A stretch of 64,000 nt of DNA from Eulemur rufifrons (lineage: Eukaryota; Chordata; Mammalia; Primates; Lemuridae). Below the pieces are notes generated by a model. It ran no database searches. It was not told where the DNA came from and saw only the letters and a list, made by a program, of their open reading frames with translations. The translations under genes were made by a program, and so were the position numbers. The stretch is taken from NCBI RefSeq assembly GCF_041146395.1, contig NC_090989.1, positions 253,732,343-253,796,342 on the forward strand, given 5' to 3'. Positions 24,546 through 38,440 of this stretch are shown here, one piece after another; position 1 is the stretch's first letter; every line of letters starts with the position of its first letter.

Positions 24546-25844
24546 TAAACCATTAAATGGCAAACAAATGTAAATGGCATTGCTTATGAAGTCAAACGAA
24601 CTTAATTTTTTTAAAGTTATGACATTACGAAAAGGATAAAAGGTAGTATAGCCCATGTTAAACCAGGTAAATAGAAGAACTGATTTTTCTTCTCTTAATT
24701 ACCTATTTACATTTCTGTGTCAAATCTGTATACTGACAAATATTTTTAACTGTCTGTGTATGTAAGACAGTGAATTGCATAACTTATACAACCCACTCTA
24801 TTTTTTATTACATATTGCATGGAGACAAAAACAGGATTTAAATATTTCAGTATTTTTTCCCTCATTAAATCTTGCCTTCCTGACTTATTTCAGACTGCAA
24901 AGGACTAGATTTGTAATCATTTAATATATTAATCTTTATTTTATCTGTTCTCGTACCTGATATTTAAGTGATGGTTTCTGTGTGTTTCCCCATAATTACA
25001 GAGGTAGCACGGTAAATTTCGAGTAGTAACCAGATCTTTGCCTCATTTTATGTTGCTTAGGAACCCTTCAGTATGCTGTTTTCTCTCATTTTCTCCATAG
25101 CAATTAGACTTGAACTCTCATCAGAGAAGAAGAAATTTGCTGTGAAAAGAAATATTAAAAGCCATATGTTGAGGTATATGACTAGCCACTGCTAATGTTT
25201 AGGAGTTAACTTGTAACAAAACAAGGTTTAATATGTCCATTCCTGCGTTTGAGTTTGTATTTCTGAATTTATGTATGTCAGTTGCAATGTAAGGTAAAGG
25301 ATAAATTTGGTAGCCTAGGAAACCTGTCTCCCATCAGGAGAGAAAACAGATGTTCTTCCTCCTGGTAAAGAACTGCGTCTATCCATTTAGCAATTATGAA
25401 TCTCTTCCCCAGATAATACTCTTGAGAAAGGAGTCTTTTAGCAGACAGGATCAAGAAACACATGACGCATTTTTTACTGTACGGGACTGAATTCTTTTAC
25501 ATTTGCCTTTTCCTTTTTCATGCCATCAGTTTAAAAAAAATGTAGGTAGAGACTCTACTTTGAATCACATGACTACCTTATGGGACTAAAGTCTTTACTT
25601 CCTAGGATCAGTGAGTAGGAGACATTGTCAAAGATCTTGAAAGACAGTTCCCCATTCTTCCCATTCCCAGTCCAGTTCAGCTAAATTGTTTCCATCGTGT
25701 TTTTTATTTACTGATTTCTGATTTTAGTTTGCTTTGATTAAAATGATACTATCTAAGTCATAAATGTATAGTTCTCTGGAAAATGCCAAATCCTGTAGAT
25801 TCTACCTAAGTAATACCTTTCATCCTTTTCCTTCCCCATGCTAC
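24546..25844. other. AT-rich intron
   Basis: No repeat family is recognised. The minus-strand frame at 25278-25463 has no family features. Confidence 0.4.
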
Positions 25845-26790
25845 TATCGTGGTTGAAATCCTTATCTCTTGCCAAGACTGTTGTTATAATTATCTGTAAT
25901 CCTGTCACTTCTCCTTTTTTTGGTTCCTTCTATTGTTGTTGGACTGATTTTCCTAAATACATATCTGATCATGGCTTTCCCTTTAAAGAACTTTTCCCTT
26001 TTACATAGTGGCTTCCCATTGCCTATAAAATTAAGCATAACCTGTTCAGCCTAGATTCGAAGCCCCTCCGTGATCTGGATCTAGTCTGTTTTTCCGGACT
26101 ATATGCTATTGCAGTGGTCCCCAACCTTTTTGTCACCAGGGACCAGTTTCATGGAAGACAATTTTTCCATGGACTGGGGTGGGGGCGGGGAGGTTATGGT
26201 TTGGGGATAATTCAAGTACATTACATTTATTGTGCAGTCAAGCCTATCTGCTATTCGTAATCTGTATTTGCAGCCACTCTTCAGTGCTAGCATTACTGCC
26301 TCAGCTCTACCTCAGCAGGCATTAGGTTCTCACAAGGTTCACACAACCTAGATCCTTTGCACGTGCAGTTTACAGTAGGATTTGCACTCCTATGAGAATC
26401 TAATGCCGCTGCTGATCTGACAGGAGGCGGAGCTCAGGTGATGATGCAAGTGATGGGGAATAGCTATAAATACAGACAAAACTTTGCTCACTCCCCTGCT
26501 ACTCACCTCCTGCTTGCAGCCTGGTTCCTAACAGGCAACAGACCAGTCCCGGTCCGCGGCCCAGAGTTTGGGGACTCCATCACTGTAGCCCTCTTTCCCA
26601 TGAGCGAAACTGGATGATTCAGTCTTCCATATTTCACTGCCTTTTTGCTCATCCTAAAATAAGTCTCTCTTTTTGGGATGCCTATCTTCTCTTCCTTCAT
26701 ACCCTTCCTAAATCCATGCATGCTGAAATCCTGCCTGTTCCTCTAGATCTTACCATAATGCCGCCTCTACTACTTCTTTAAGATCAGACT
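25845..26790 (+). repeat. L2 LINE split by a hAT-type element
   Basis: The left part (25845-26105) has 'catatctgatcatggctttc', 'gtggcttcccattgcctata' and 'cctccgtgatctggatctag'. The right part (26586-26790) continues with 'cttcctaaatccatgcatgc' and 'ccataatgccgcctctacta'. The break point is the nested element. Confidence 0.65.
26112..26585. mobile_element. hAT-type non-autonomous DNA transposon nested in L2
   Basis: The left end is CAGTGGTCCCCAACC and the right end 'gtttggggactccatcactg', an imperfect terminal inverted repeat. The internal GC-rich text ('ctgacaggaggcggagctca', 'ctggttcctaacaggcaac', 'cccggtccgcggccc') is characteristic of this human-shared family. No transposase is present. 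Confidence 0.8.
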
Positions 26791-27439
26791 TAGGAAGAAG
26801 AGAATAGGAACTGTATTTCCTGCAGGAATATGGTAAAAACAGCACTTCAATTAATTTTTAAACTAAAAATACTAAACCTACCTCATTTATATACTCACCC
26901 AAGAAAACAGAATGGCCTTCCCAGATGCAAATTCTTAATATGTAAAGTTTCATTATCATATTTAAGAAGATTCTGCCCACCATGCTGCTTAGGTATCAAG
27001 AAATGATGGTGTGGCCAAAATGAGCAAAGAAAGAACAAGCTATTTCAGGCAAACTATAAAATCCAAAGGAGCTAATAGTACAACTATAGGTTTCTGAATA
27101 GGAGGTTTTAATAAATCATCAGGGGACGTATAATGCTTTAGGGTAAAAAATTACAAAATGGAGATTGTACTCGCTAACCATATTTCTCTAACTTGCCAAT
27201 ATGGTATGCAGAGCTTCCAGACCTAGCAGATGTTTATTTGCAAAGAAACAAAGTAGTAAACTTCAAAAGTCCTGAATGTCGTCTTGAACTCTTGTCATTT
27301 CCAGATCAAAAAAATCATCCAAATTTGTACTGTTCCCATAGAGCTAATACCATTCTCTTAGCCACGAAACTCTATCATCAGTTTTGGCTTTTCAATTCTG
27401 AATAGGGTACCATCACCTTCAGTACACTATTCATTTGGT
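26791..27439. other. Intron without recognised elements
   Basis: A 70-codon frame at 27193-27405 has no family features. Confidence 0.4.
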
Positions 27440-28300
27440 TTTTTAACAAATGTATTGCATACTACCGTGTGCTAGGACTAGGGAAACAAAATGAACCAAA
27501 ATGCTGTGAGGGAAATATAAAACAGTGCTATGAAAATGCTTAATGGGGATTCTAACCTAGTGTGGAGGCCAAGGAAAGCTTTCATGGATGCTATTCAAGC
27601 TGAAATCCAAAAGATCTTAAGAATTAACTAGTTGAAATGGTGAGATGAAGATGGTTTGAATCAAGGAAATAATGTGCAAGGGCCCTGTGATGGAAAGCAT
27701 AATAACTTGTTTGCTGTCCAAAGGCCAGTATGGCCTCAAGATAGAGTGTGAGAGCACATGTAGGGTAAGATGAGGCTGCCAAAGCAAGTAAAGATCAGAA
27801 ATTGCAGGCACTGTAGGATGTGTTAACGTTTTTGATCTTTATTTTTAGTCATTGAAGTGTGTGAAGCGGGTTATAGGATTAGATTTGCATTTTGAAAAGA
27901 TAGCTATGCCACAGGATGGAGAATGATCAGAGGGCCTGTAGTAGATACATAAAGACCAGCTAAGAGGCTATGAGAGCAGTTCTAGGAATGACCTTTTTAT
28001 CTTAGGTTAGTGAGGTGGCAGTGGCGAGAAAGAACTGAATTTGTTAAAATTTTTGAAAGTAAAATCAACAGAACTTGGCAAGGAATTCTATATAGGAGAT
28101 GAGGGAGAGAAAGACAAATAGACTTCTGATTGTGCACTGCTATTATGGACGTGTCATATACTAAGGTAAGAAACACCGAGAGGGTACTGGTTTTAGGAAG
28201 ATGAGTTTGGTTACATACATGTTGAGTTTGGGGCACCTAGGCAATTGGGTTTATTGGAGTGGTCAGGTCAAGGGGGTTTATCTGTGAATCATAAGCATAG
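27440..28300 (-). repeat. L2 LINE remnant, antisense
   Basis: The + strand reads 'cataccg'-'tgtgctaggactagggaaac', 'aatgtgcaagggccctgtga', 'gagggagagaaagac', 'catgttgagtttggggcacc' and 'gaatcataagcatagac', the reversed L2 order over about 0.85 kb. Confidence 0.6.
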
Positions 28301-28345
28301 ACAGGCAGTCTCATTTAGGTTTGCAATTATCCAGGAGGAGTATAG

Positions 28346-28632
28346 GCCTGTGTTGTTTTATATGGTAGCCATTAGCCATATGTGGCGGTTGAGCACTTGG
28401 AATGTGTTTGGTCTGAATTGAGATGTACTATATTCTAAAGACAGTGGAGGGAAAGGCTGTAAAGTATGTCAATAATAATTTATATAGATTGCATATTAAA
28501 ATGATATTTTATGTATATTGGGCTACATAAAATATTATTAATTTTATTTTTTAAATATAGGTGCTAGAAAATTTAAAATCACTAATCTCATTTTTATGAC
28601 TTCCATTACCTTTCTGTTGGACAATGCTGGTA
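28346..28632. mobile_element. MER/hAT-type DNA transposon fragment
   Basis: It contains 'ggtagccattagccatatgt', 'ttgagcacttggaatgtg', 'tctgaattgagatgtac' and the closing 'ctgttggacaatgctg', in the order of a well-known MER-type element. Confidence 0.65.
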
Positions 28633-29574
28633 GAGAAAAACAAGCTTAGGATTGGGCCTTGAGATATCGCAACATTTAATATCTCTATATTTTCAGAATG
28701 GTCATGTTCTCAACATTTTCACTAGAAAAGATTCAGATATACTGCATGCACATAAAATCTCCATGGAAAAGACCCCCTACCCCGAGGAATTTTATAGGTT
28801 TCAAAATATAAGAAAATTTCCCTCCTCATCTTCTTCCTAATGAGGTTATCACTAGCAGTAATTCCCAGTAAACCTCCCCCACCACCCCGCCCCCTGCCCT
28901 CCCAAAAAAGTCTAAGAGCCGTTGATTTCACCTCTGTTTGGTTCTAAAGAAACACAGATGACTCTTTCTGTATCAGCTGGATTTTTAAAAGAAACCCTCA
29001 ATGTATAGTGACAAGTTCCAGTCACAAAAAGAGGATGTTTGATTACCTCAAAGAGGGGAAGTTTCCCTTCAAAGAATTATTGGAGCTAAGAAATGAAAAA
29101 GGAATAGTTTGAGCACCAACATTTTGTAACTCCTAATGAAATAATGGCTGACAGTTTGACAAAAAGAGACACCCAACAGTGTGCCTCTTCAGATTACACT
29201 GTGCTTACCCCAAAGCACAATTTCCAAAATCTTAAAAAAAAAAAAACAAAAACAGAATCAAAAACCAAACAGCGAGTCATTAGTGAAGATTTTATTTACT
29301 GACCCCAGAACTACTACTGACCTCTTTGTGTTAGTAGTTCTGGAGAAGAACCAGAAATATTAAAGTTTATTTCCATGATTAATCCCTTTTACTTTCCTAA
29401 GTATTTGCCGTGACTGGTGATCTGACTAGTAAAAAGGATTTATATATTCCTTTAGTCAAAATATTGGCTTTTTGATATTTTTTCAGTCACTGACTCTTAC
29501 TTTGAAAATTGTGTTGAATTAAGTGTTTATCATTCCTATGAGTTGATGGGGAGCTTTTTATAAATTATTAAATA
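28633..29574. other. Intron without recognised elements
   Basis: A C-rich run occurs near 28877-28905. Nothing else is recognised. Confidence 0.4.
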
Positions 29575-30132
29575 CATACATAAATCATGTAAAGAAAATT
29601 ATAAAGCAAACACCTATGAAACCATCATCCAGGTCAAGAAATAGGACCTTGAAAGTAGCTCTGAAGCACATCCCTCCACCACCACATACTTCATCCCTCC
29701 CCTCTCCCATATATACACCTATCACCCTCACATTTACGGACATCACTTCCTTGCTTTTTATTTATTTTTGTTTTACTTCTGTTAACAATACAGTTTGTTA
29801 TTACCCCCATGCCTTCTTCATAGATTTACTCTATGTATGTGTAACATTACTTTGCATATTTACAAATGTTATGTAATTGGCACTTCTGTAAGTGTTCTGA
29901 AATTTTTTTATATCTGCATCACACTTGTAAGATTCACCCCTAATGATATGTATAACTCTAGTTCACTCATTTTTAGTTGCTGTATGTATGATATCCTATT
30001 GTGTGACTGAACCACCAATGTGTCCTTTCTTTTATTGATCGACATTCATATTGTTGAAAGTTTTTTGCAGTTAAAAACAGTGCTGCTAAGGATATTCTTG
30101 TGCTTGCCCCTTGGTGCACATATATGAGGGTT

Positions 30133-30356
30133 TCTCTAGAGCAAGGATTGGCAAACTATGGCCAACAGTCCAGCTGCCCCTATTTTTGTAAGGAAACCAT
30201 TAATGAAACAGTAATGCCCATTTGTGTATGTATTGTCTATGGCTGCTTATACCCCAAAATGGCAGAGCTGTATAGTTAGCAACAGAGACTTTATGGCACA
30301 CAACCCTAAAATATTACTAGCTGGCACTTTAAGAAAAAGTTTGCTGACTCCTGCTC
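30133..30356. mobile_element. hAT/MER-type element nested in L1M
   Basis: The left end is 'gcaaggattggcaaactatg' and the right end 'aaaaagtttgctgactcctg', near inverted repeats of each other. The middle has 'tattgtctatggctgcttat' and 'atggcagagctgtatagtta'. Confidence 0.75.
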
Positions 30357-30397
30357 TTTGAGTATATAGCTAGGAGAAGAGTTACTGGGACTACTGA

Positions 30398-30815
<418 letters not shown>

Positions 30816-31989
30816 TATTTTAAGTTCTTATTCACCTACTTCCTGGTCAATATCTGGTGTTAAAGTTTTCTGTTTTGTGATCATATCTCATTTAAATTGC
30901 TGTTGTTCTGATTTCTAGTGAGGCTGAGTATCATTTCATATGTTTATTGAATCTTGCATCATTCTTGCACCTTTTTCTCTTAATTGCCTGTTCATCTCTT
31001 TTGCCCATTTTTCCTATATGTTGTCTTTTTTTCTTAATAATATGTAGGGATTTTTATATGTTCTAGATATGAACCCTTTGTTTCTTATAAGCGATACCAG
31101 TGTTTGCTCCCTATCTGTGTATTGTCTTTTAAATTTTCTTAATGATGTCTTTTAAAAAACCAAAACACTTTTTATTTGGAAATAATTTCAAATTTTAAAA
31201 AGTTGCAAAAAGAAACATTGTACAAAAAAATACCTGTATACCCTTTATCCAGAGTTACTTATTGTTTACATTTTACTCCATTCCCCTTATTAATCATTTG
31301 GATGCTTGCTCACTCTTTGTATATATAATACGTATATGTGTATATGAATATACATATAAACCATTTGAGGGTGTGTTACATATATTATTTATGGCCTTTT
31401 ATACCAAAATGCTTCAGTGTGTATTTCCTAAGAATACAGATATTCTCTTATATAATGATAGTACAGTTGTCAACTTGATGAGTTTATATCAATATAATTT
31501 TATATATACTACTGACTATAATTTCTTAATGATATCTTTTGATGTATAAAGTTGTTAATTTTAATGTAGTTATCAGTCTTTTCCTTATGGTATGTGTCTT
31601 TTAAAATATTTCCCATCTCTGAGTTTTGAAAATATATTCTATATTTCCTTATATGATTTTTTAAATTTTACTTTCTATATTTAGGACTTTGTTTAATTCA
31701 CTTGGACTTATTTTTTTGTATCTGGTGAGAGATGAGTACCAATTTTGTTTTTTCCCATTGTCCTAGCACCATTTATTGAATAAACCATTTGTTTTTCTTT
31801 TTGTGTTACAATGGCCCCTATATCATACGTCAAGTTTATGAATGCAGGTCTTTTTCTTGGCTACATGTCTGTTCATGCATCTGGACACTGCCTTAAGTAT
31901 TAAAGCTTTATACTAACTATTGATATCTGCTGGGCAAGTCTCTCCAGCATGTTCTTTTCAAATTTAACATCTACTTTTATGAATGGTTA

Positions 31990-32935
31990 TATGGCATTCA
32001 TTACATAGTCAAAATATAAGATACTACCAGCACAGTGAAGCCTAAGACCTCAATATGCTGCTCCATGGTCATAACCTTCACCTTCTCCTAAGTGGTAACC
32101 ATTATCCTGACTTTTGTGGTAACGGTGTTCTTGATTTTTTTTTGTATAGTTTTATTATTGATACTTGCCCTAAGCTATATTGTCTTGTTTTCCCTGTTTT
32201 TGAGGTTCATATTCGTAGACTCATATAGGATATATAATTTTGTTTGTATATGACTTCTATAATATAACGTTATAAATCTATTGTTCTTTTAGTTTGTTTG
32301 TTTTATACTGATTGGATATTTTATGGTAGGACTATACTGGAGTTTATCCACTCCTCTGTAAATTGGGGAGTGGATTTTGGCTATTGCTAACAGTGTTTCT
32401 CTTAATGTGCATGTTTTGCATTTGTACTAGAAGTAGAATTGCTTTGTCCTATCGTATGCTTATCCTCTGCTTTGGTATGGAATGACAAACTCTTTTTCCA
32501 AAGTGGTTGTATCAAGTTACATTATAACCAACAATGTATGAGAGTTCTCATTGTCTACATCTTTGCCAACATTTGATATTGTTAGTGTTCATAATTCTAT
32601 TCATTTTGGTAGGTAAGTAGTAGCATTTTATTATGGCTTTAATATGCATTTAGCAGATGACTAGACAAAATCAAGTACCTTTCATATGTTTATTAGTCAT
32701 TTAGATAGCCTCTTTCGGGAAGGTCTGTTTAAGTCTCTTGCTGGAGTTGCAGCTTTTTTGTCTTAGTAACTTGTAGAGGTTATTTAAATATTCTAGATAT
32801 GATTTATTTATATGTTGGGCAAATATCTCCTCCCACTCTGTGGCTTGCCTTTTTACTCTTTTAATGCGTTTTTTTGTTTTGTTTCATGATGAACAGAAGT
32901 ACTTGATTTCAGTGTAGTAAAAAGTTACCATATTT
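31990..32935 (+). repeat. Second L1M-type LINE remnant
   Basis: It covers the same consensus region as the preceding element ('ggtaaccattatcctgactt', 'ttccaaagtggttgtatcaa', 'catatgtttattagtcattt', 'gatgaacagaagtacttgat'), so it is an independent or duplicated copy in tandem orientation. Confidence 0.65.
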
Positions 32936-32944
32936 AAATGCATG

Positions 32945-33120
32945 CTCATTCGTTACTTACCTACTGTGTGACCTTGGCCAGCTTTGAGCTTCAGTTTACT
33001 TATCTGTAAATAGGTGGTAATAATATCCATGTCTGTGGGTAATTGGGAAGATTAAATAAGATAAAGCACTTATTACAGAGCTTTTCACCTAGCAGTCCCT
33101 CAATAGATGTTAATTGCCTT
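32945..33120 (+). repeat. MIR
   Basis: It shows 'ctactgtgtgaccttggcca', 'gcttcagtttacttatctgt' and 'gggaagattaaataagataa', ending 'ccctcaatagatgttaatt'. Confidence 0.8.
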
Positions 33121-33699
33121 CCCCATCATTTAGGGTGCTCATTTTCATACTGTCTTTTGGGAAATTGGGTAGTATTCATGAGCTATTTGCAAATGAATGT
33201 TTTGGAAATTAGAATCTCATATAATTATCCTAGGAATTTAGAAGGTGGCCTAAAATAGTAAATCATAATTAATTTGCCCAGAGAAATAAAATGTAATATT
33301 TTCTCTAATGAAAAGGATTTACACTCAATATGGATGGGATCCTTGAATAATAAAACTCATGACTGGAGTGTCTTATCCAGAAAATGACAAGAGATAGTTA
33401 AAAACAGTCTAAGCCCTCTATATGATACATCCCATTTTGACCTGAGGGTAGATCTCATTGCCTCCACGAAGAAACCAAGCAAAAAAAATCACTCTGACCC
33501 ACAGTACTTCCATCACCTTGGAAGTTTCTGGTGCTTATTGATGATTTTCATTTTCCCATATTTCATCATTCATTGAATAACAATTTATACATATATTATT
33601 ATACAATAATAATTTATACAATAATTTATACAGTAAGACAACACTTCTTGCTGTATACCAAACTCTTGACAAGGTGAAAGGAACAGAAGAGTGAATTCT
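33121..33699. other. AT-rich intron
   Basis: A local tandem of 'aataatttataca' lies at about 33603-33635. Nothing else is recognised. Confidence 0.45.
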
Positions 33700-36255
33700 A
33701 TAGACTCGATCCTTGCCTAAATGGAACTAAGAAGGAAGAGTGGAAGAAGATTTTTTAAAAGATTGTGATTACAATCACAACACCATGCTGATAAATTTCA
33801 GAGTTCTGCTTCTGGTAATGGCAGAATTGCTTATAATGGACCAAACTTCTCACAGATAATTACACTCTGGACGATATAGTATACTTTTATTAAGTATTTA
33901 TATACACACACACACATCACATTAAAGCATACTTTAATACTGCAAAGCATAAAATATCTTAAGGCACTGGAGACCAATCCAAAGCAGGCAGAAACTCATG
34001 GGATATCAACACTTGAAATAAAGAAACAGCATTTGATGACTTTCCTATTTTTATGGCTTTTGCATGAGAGCAGTCACCAATTGGTACAGCGTGGGAGTGG
34101 CTAGGCAGTGGCTAGACTGCAGAAAGAAATGCCTTACAATTACTGATTTGGGGAATCAGAAAACAGAGGCTACTACAGCACCTAGAAGATGAAGGGGAAT
34201 TCTCAGAGGGAGATCCCCAGTTCTGCAAGTAAATGTTCACTAAATCTTGGATCCTTGAGCAAAACATCAACATTCATGAGAAGAACATAACAGAATCCAT
34301 AGTCTTTACTATCAATCACAAGGTCTAGCATGTAATCCAAAATTACCAGACATAAGAAGAAACTGCAAAAATTGATACATAATCAAGAAATGGCAGTCAG
34401 TGGATACTGATGCGGGGATGTCCAAGATGTTGGAATTTACAGACAAAGATTTTAAAGTTGTTATTAATTATTACTATGTACAAGGATGTAAAATATGCAT
34501 ACAATAAAATAACAAACATGAAATCTCTAAAATTTAAAACTATAAAAGAGAGCTAAATGGAAATTCTAGAACTGAAAAATATAATATCTGAAATAAACAT
34601 TCACTGAATGAGCTTAATAGCAGAAAAGAGAAAATGGGATAGAAAATATATTTAAAGTGGCAATAGAGAATTCCCCAAATTTGTTGAAAGATATAATTAA
34701 TTGTACATATTCAAGAGATTCATGGTCAAATTGATGAAAACTAAAGATAAAGAGAAAAATCCTATAAATAGGAAGTGAAAGGAACAATAGTAAAAATGAT
34801 GGTTACCTTATTATTAGAAACAATGGAGGCCAAATGCAAGTGCTTCAGGAAACAGAGCTTGGGGAAAAGCTATCAATCAAGAATTCTATATCCAGCCTTT
34901 TTAGCCTTCGAAAATGAATGACAAATAAAGACCTTTTTAGATTTAAAAAGTGAGAAAGAAAACTAGTCACCAGCTACACTGTAATGCTAGAAATGCTAAA
35001 GTAAATTCTTCCAGATGAAGGGAAATGATACCAGGTGGAAGTTCATCTTCAGGAAGGAATGAAAGTAAATATCTTTTTTCTCCCCTCTTATTTTTTATTT
35101 AAATCCATATAATGTTGAAAGCAAAAAAAAAAAAAAAAAGGTAACATTGTGTTATTCATAGATAGATGTAATACATATGGTAACTATAACAGAAAAGACT
35201 GGGACAGGCAGGTAAAGAGAACCATATGGTTATAAGGTTTTTATGTTTTTCATAAACTTTATATTCTAAGTAGACTCTGAAAATTTAGAGGCATATTGCA
35301 AGGAGAGAAACCTAAAATGCCAATGGAGAAATTGTATTGGAATTCTAAAAATATTAAATTAATCCAAAAGAAGGAAAGGAAGAACAGGATAACAAAAAAC
35401 AGTAGATGGAAGATCTAAATCTAGCCACATCATTAATTACATTAATTGTACTTGGGCGAAACAGTCAGAAGACTGATATGATCAGACTAAGTATAAAAGA
35501 CACAGACTGGTTAAAAATAAAAGAAAGGAAAAAGATACACCATGCTAACAGTAAGCATGTGAAAGCTGGAGTGGTTATGTTAATATTATGTAGGTAGACT
35601 TTGAGACCAGGAGTAGTATCAGAGGTAAATGAGGGCATTTCAGAAAGATAAAGGATCAAGACTTTAAGAAAGGTACAAGAATCAGGACTTCAAGATAAAT
35701 AAAACAAATGTGACCAGATTAAAGGAAGAAATAGAAGAAAAGTCCACAATCATAACTGGTGATTTGAATACCTCTCTCTCAATAATTGTCAGAAATACTA
35801 GATGAAAAATATCAATAAGAGCCGAGCTTGATGGCGAGTACCAGTAGTCCAGCTACTCGGGAGGTGAGGTTGGGGGATCACTTGAGCCCAGGAGTTGGAG
35901 GCTGCAATGAGCTATGCTATGATTGTGCTACTGTACTCCAGCCTCAGCGATAGAGCAAGACCCTGTCTCTATATCAAGAAGGACACAGAGGATCAGGGTA
36001 ATGCTTTCACCTACTTTGACCTCACTGGCATTTATAGAATACAGTAACTGCAGAATATGCCTTCTTTTCCAGTGTATGTTAAACAAGATGGACTATATGC
36101 TGGGCCATAAAATAAGCTTCAAAACATTTCAAAAGACTGAAATCTTACAGTGTGTATTCTGTGATCACAATAGAACTAAATTAGAAATCAATAACAAAAA
36201 AAAAATCTGGAAATCCCCAAAGATTTGGAAATTAAGCAACATGCTACTGAATTAA
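33700..36255 (+). repeat. L1M/HAL1-type LINE remnant (ORF1 to early ORF2)
   Basis: The ORF1-like region carries 'ggaaattctagaactgaaaa', 'ggtcaaattgatgaaaacta', 'tcaagaattctatatccagc' and 'gatgaagggaaatgatacca'. An endonuclease-region piece follows at about 35980-36250 ('tatatgctgggccataaaat', 'aaattagaaatcaataac'). Stops and indels are frequent, and the 110-codon frame at 35923-36255 is a leftover of this region. An Alu fragment interrupts it. Confidence 0.65.
35821..35978 (+). mobile_element. Alu monomer fragment
   Basis: It has 'gccgagcttgatggcgagta', 'gctactcgggaggtgaggtt', 'ttgagcccaggagttggagg' and 'gagcaagaccctgtctctat', an old single-arm Alu inside the LINE. Confidence 0.75.
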
Positions 36256-37648
36256 AAATTCTTTTTAAATTTTGTTTAGTTACTGCTTGATGAGCTAGTT
36301 TCTGCAATTGATTATCTAATAATGCTGGGGGGGTTTTGTACCAATTTATCATAAAGGGAGAAAAATACTTGCATAGAAGAGGCTATGAGATAGAGGTAAA
36401 ATTCTTTTCTCTCAGTTTTTATAGATTTCCCTCTTGAGTCCTTCTTCCATATTTAGGAGAAGGTATGGATTCTAAAGTATTTTATATATAACCTCTTTAA
36501 ATTATGTCTTTTCTGTTTGTGGGGGTGCAGATCAGCATTTTAGTGGTCATAGTTTTGTCTAAGAACTTGTCATAAGTACTCATGATCTTTGTGGAATATT
36601 TCTAAGCAGCATTTGTAGTTCTTCCATTTGCTGAGTTCTCCCTCTATGCCACCATCCTTTATCACCATCATCACCACCTACCTCTACTTCATCCACCTCC
36701 ACTCCCATTTCACCTCTTGCTTAGGAAGCTATTTTGAGTTTTCTTTTGAATTTTCAGGACTAGTTTGGATTTGATGATCCAGAGTACTTGAAGTATTATT
36801 ACTTCTTTATATCATTCAATTAGATGTTATTAATTCGGTATTATCTATGGGTGAGTTTCGAATCTTATTACTACTATCTTCTATGATTTCCTGACAATTA
36901 TAACCCATATACATTTTATCTTAGTTTTTCTTATTATAATTTTTTGTATTATATTATTTTTGTATTTAATATTTTTGATAGACTCATTTCATAGGATTTC
37001 CCATTAGAAATTCTGCCCTAAAAACAAGGAACTAAGCAGACTTACATTTTGTGTTTATATAGAGACAATAACCACAATCAATTCATTTTAAAAATCTATA
37101 TAGCTGTCTTTGTATATATATATTGTCGAACTGGTACATAAAATAAATTTTCACAGAATAAACTGAGAAAATATTTCTCAGGTCTCTATAAATCTTTTAC
37201 CACATATAAATGTACTATATCAGTCTCACTTTGAAAGGTGTACTTCATTTTATGATGTTTGGTATAGCGTTTTGCGTTACCAGAAGGCTTTTCAGCACTA
37301 GCCATTGCTAAGGGAAGGAAATGTTCATGTTTGACTACAAACAGTAACTTCAGCATGTATACATTTAATAATGGCTTTCCTGTAGGTCCCTGTAACCAAC
37401 CTACGTACCCGCCAGGTTCTGTTTCCTAGGCTAAGGATGCTCAGAGATAACAGCTCTTAACATAAAAGAGCTGAATTACAGTAGAACATTTTATTGCCTA
37501 GTTGACAACATTGCTCAAATGCTGGTGGTTCTATCCCTTTGACACTACACAATTTTCTAATATGTGTTAATGCTACGTGACAAAACGCCCTGATTCCTAG
37601 TGCCTAGGGTTCCACTTAATGTATATACCTGAAAACCCATGCATTTGT

Positions 37649-37652
<4 letters not shown>
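36256..37652. other. AT-rich intron
   Basis: No repeat family is recognised. A (CATCAC)-like imperfect run sits near 36660-36720. Confidence 0.4.

Positions 37653-37681
<29 letters not shown>
37653..37681. repeat. T29 homopolymer
   Basis: This uninterrupted T run is not attached to a recognisable Alu or L1. It could be the poly(A) tail of a minus-strand retrocopy whose source I do not recognise in the following 250 bases. Confidence 0.9.
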
Positions 37682-37684
<3 letters not shown>

Positions 37685-38254
37685 GTGCTTGAAGTAAAAC
37701 AGCCCATCCTCTGCAAGTCCATCTATGTTGTTCCTTGGGCATTCTATCTTTGCTGAAATTGTTGAAGGATGGTGATTTGTTTCATGGTTTTTGTATTTGA
37801 GTCTAATGCATGTTCTAACATGATAGAGGCAATTCATTATTGTGTAGCCACGGTTTTCTCGAAAAGTTGATATTTTAGGAATTGTATTTCAGATCTTAAA
37901 TAAAATTTGTTTCTAAATTTCAAAGCAAAAAAAAGCTGAATTGTTACCTCCTTTGGTTATTAAAATATGCAAATACAGCTAAATATTCTGTTAGTATTTT
38001 ACATATGAAGTTGTGCTTTTTAATAACAACATGCACTTTATTCCTTAGTTCTTAAAGTCCCAGAGTTCCAACTTCCTTCCAACTTTTAAGTCTCTTCTGT
38101 CTTAAGTCTTTTCAGCAGCTGTGTGATAAGCATCTTACTTTTAGACTCCTTAGATTAAAGATTGATACTGCCAGAGTCAGCTCCACTCTGAGGACTTTGC
38201 AGCCCCTTCAGTAGAACAAGAGTATACCTTCCAAGTTTCCCACCAGTAGTTGGT

Positions 38255-38440
38255 AAAATATTGTCTAATAGGTATAAAGTTTCAGTTTTGCAAGATGAAA
38301 AGAGTTCTGTAGGTGAATAGTGGTGATAGTTGCACAAAAATATGAATGTAGCTAATACCACTGAGCTGTACACTTAAAAATGGTTAAAATGGTAAATACA
38401 ATATTTTGTTTTCTGTATTCTACCATAATTTTTAAAGTTT
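38255..38440 (+). repeat. L1M-type 3' tail
   Basis: It reads 'aagtttcagttttgcaagat', 'gtggtgatagttgcacaaaa' and 'ctgtacacttaaaaatggtt', a common old LINE terminus. Confidence 0.6.

Noticed and set aside
35923..36255. 110-codon + strand open frame
   Set aside because: It begins in an Alu monomer and continues into LINE endonuclease-region text, so it is a repeat by-product.
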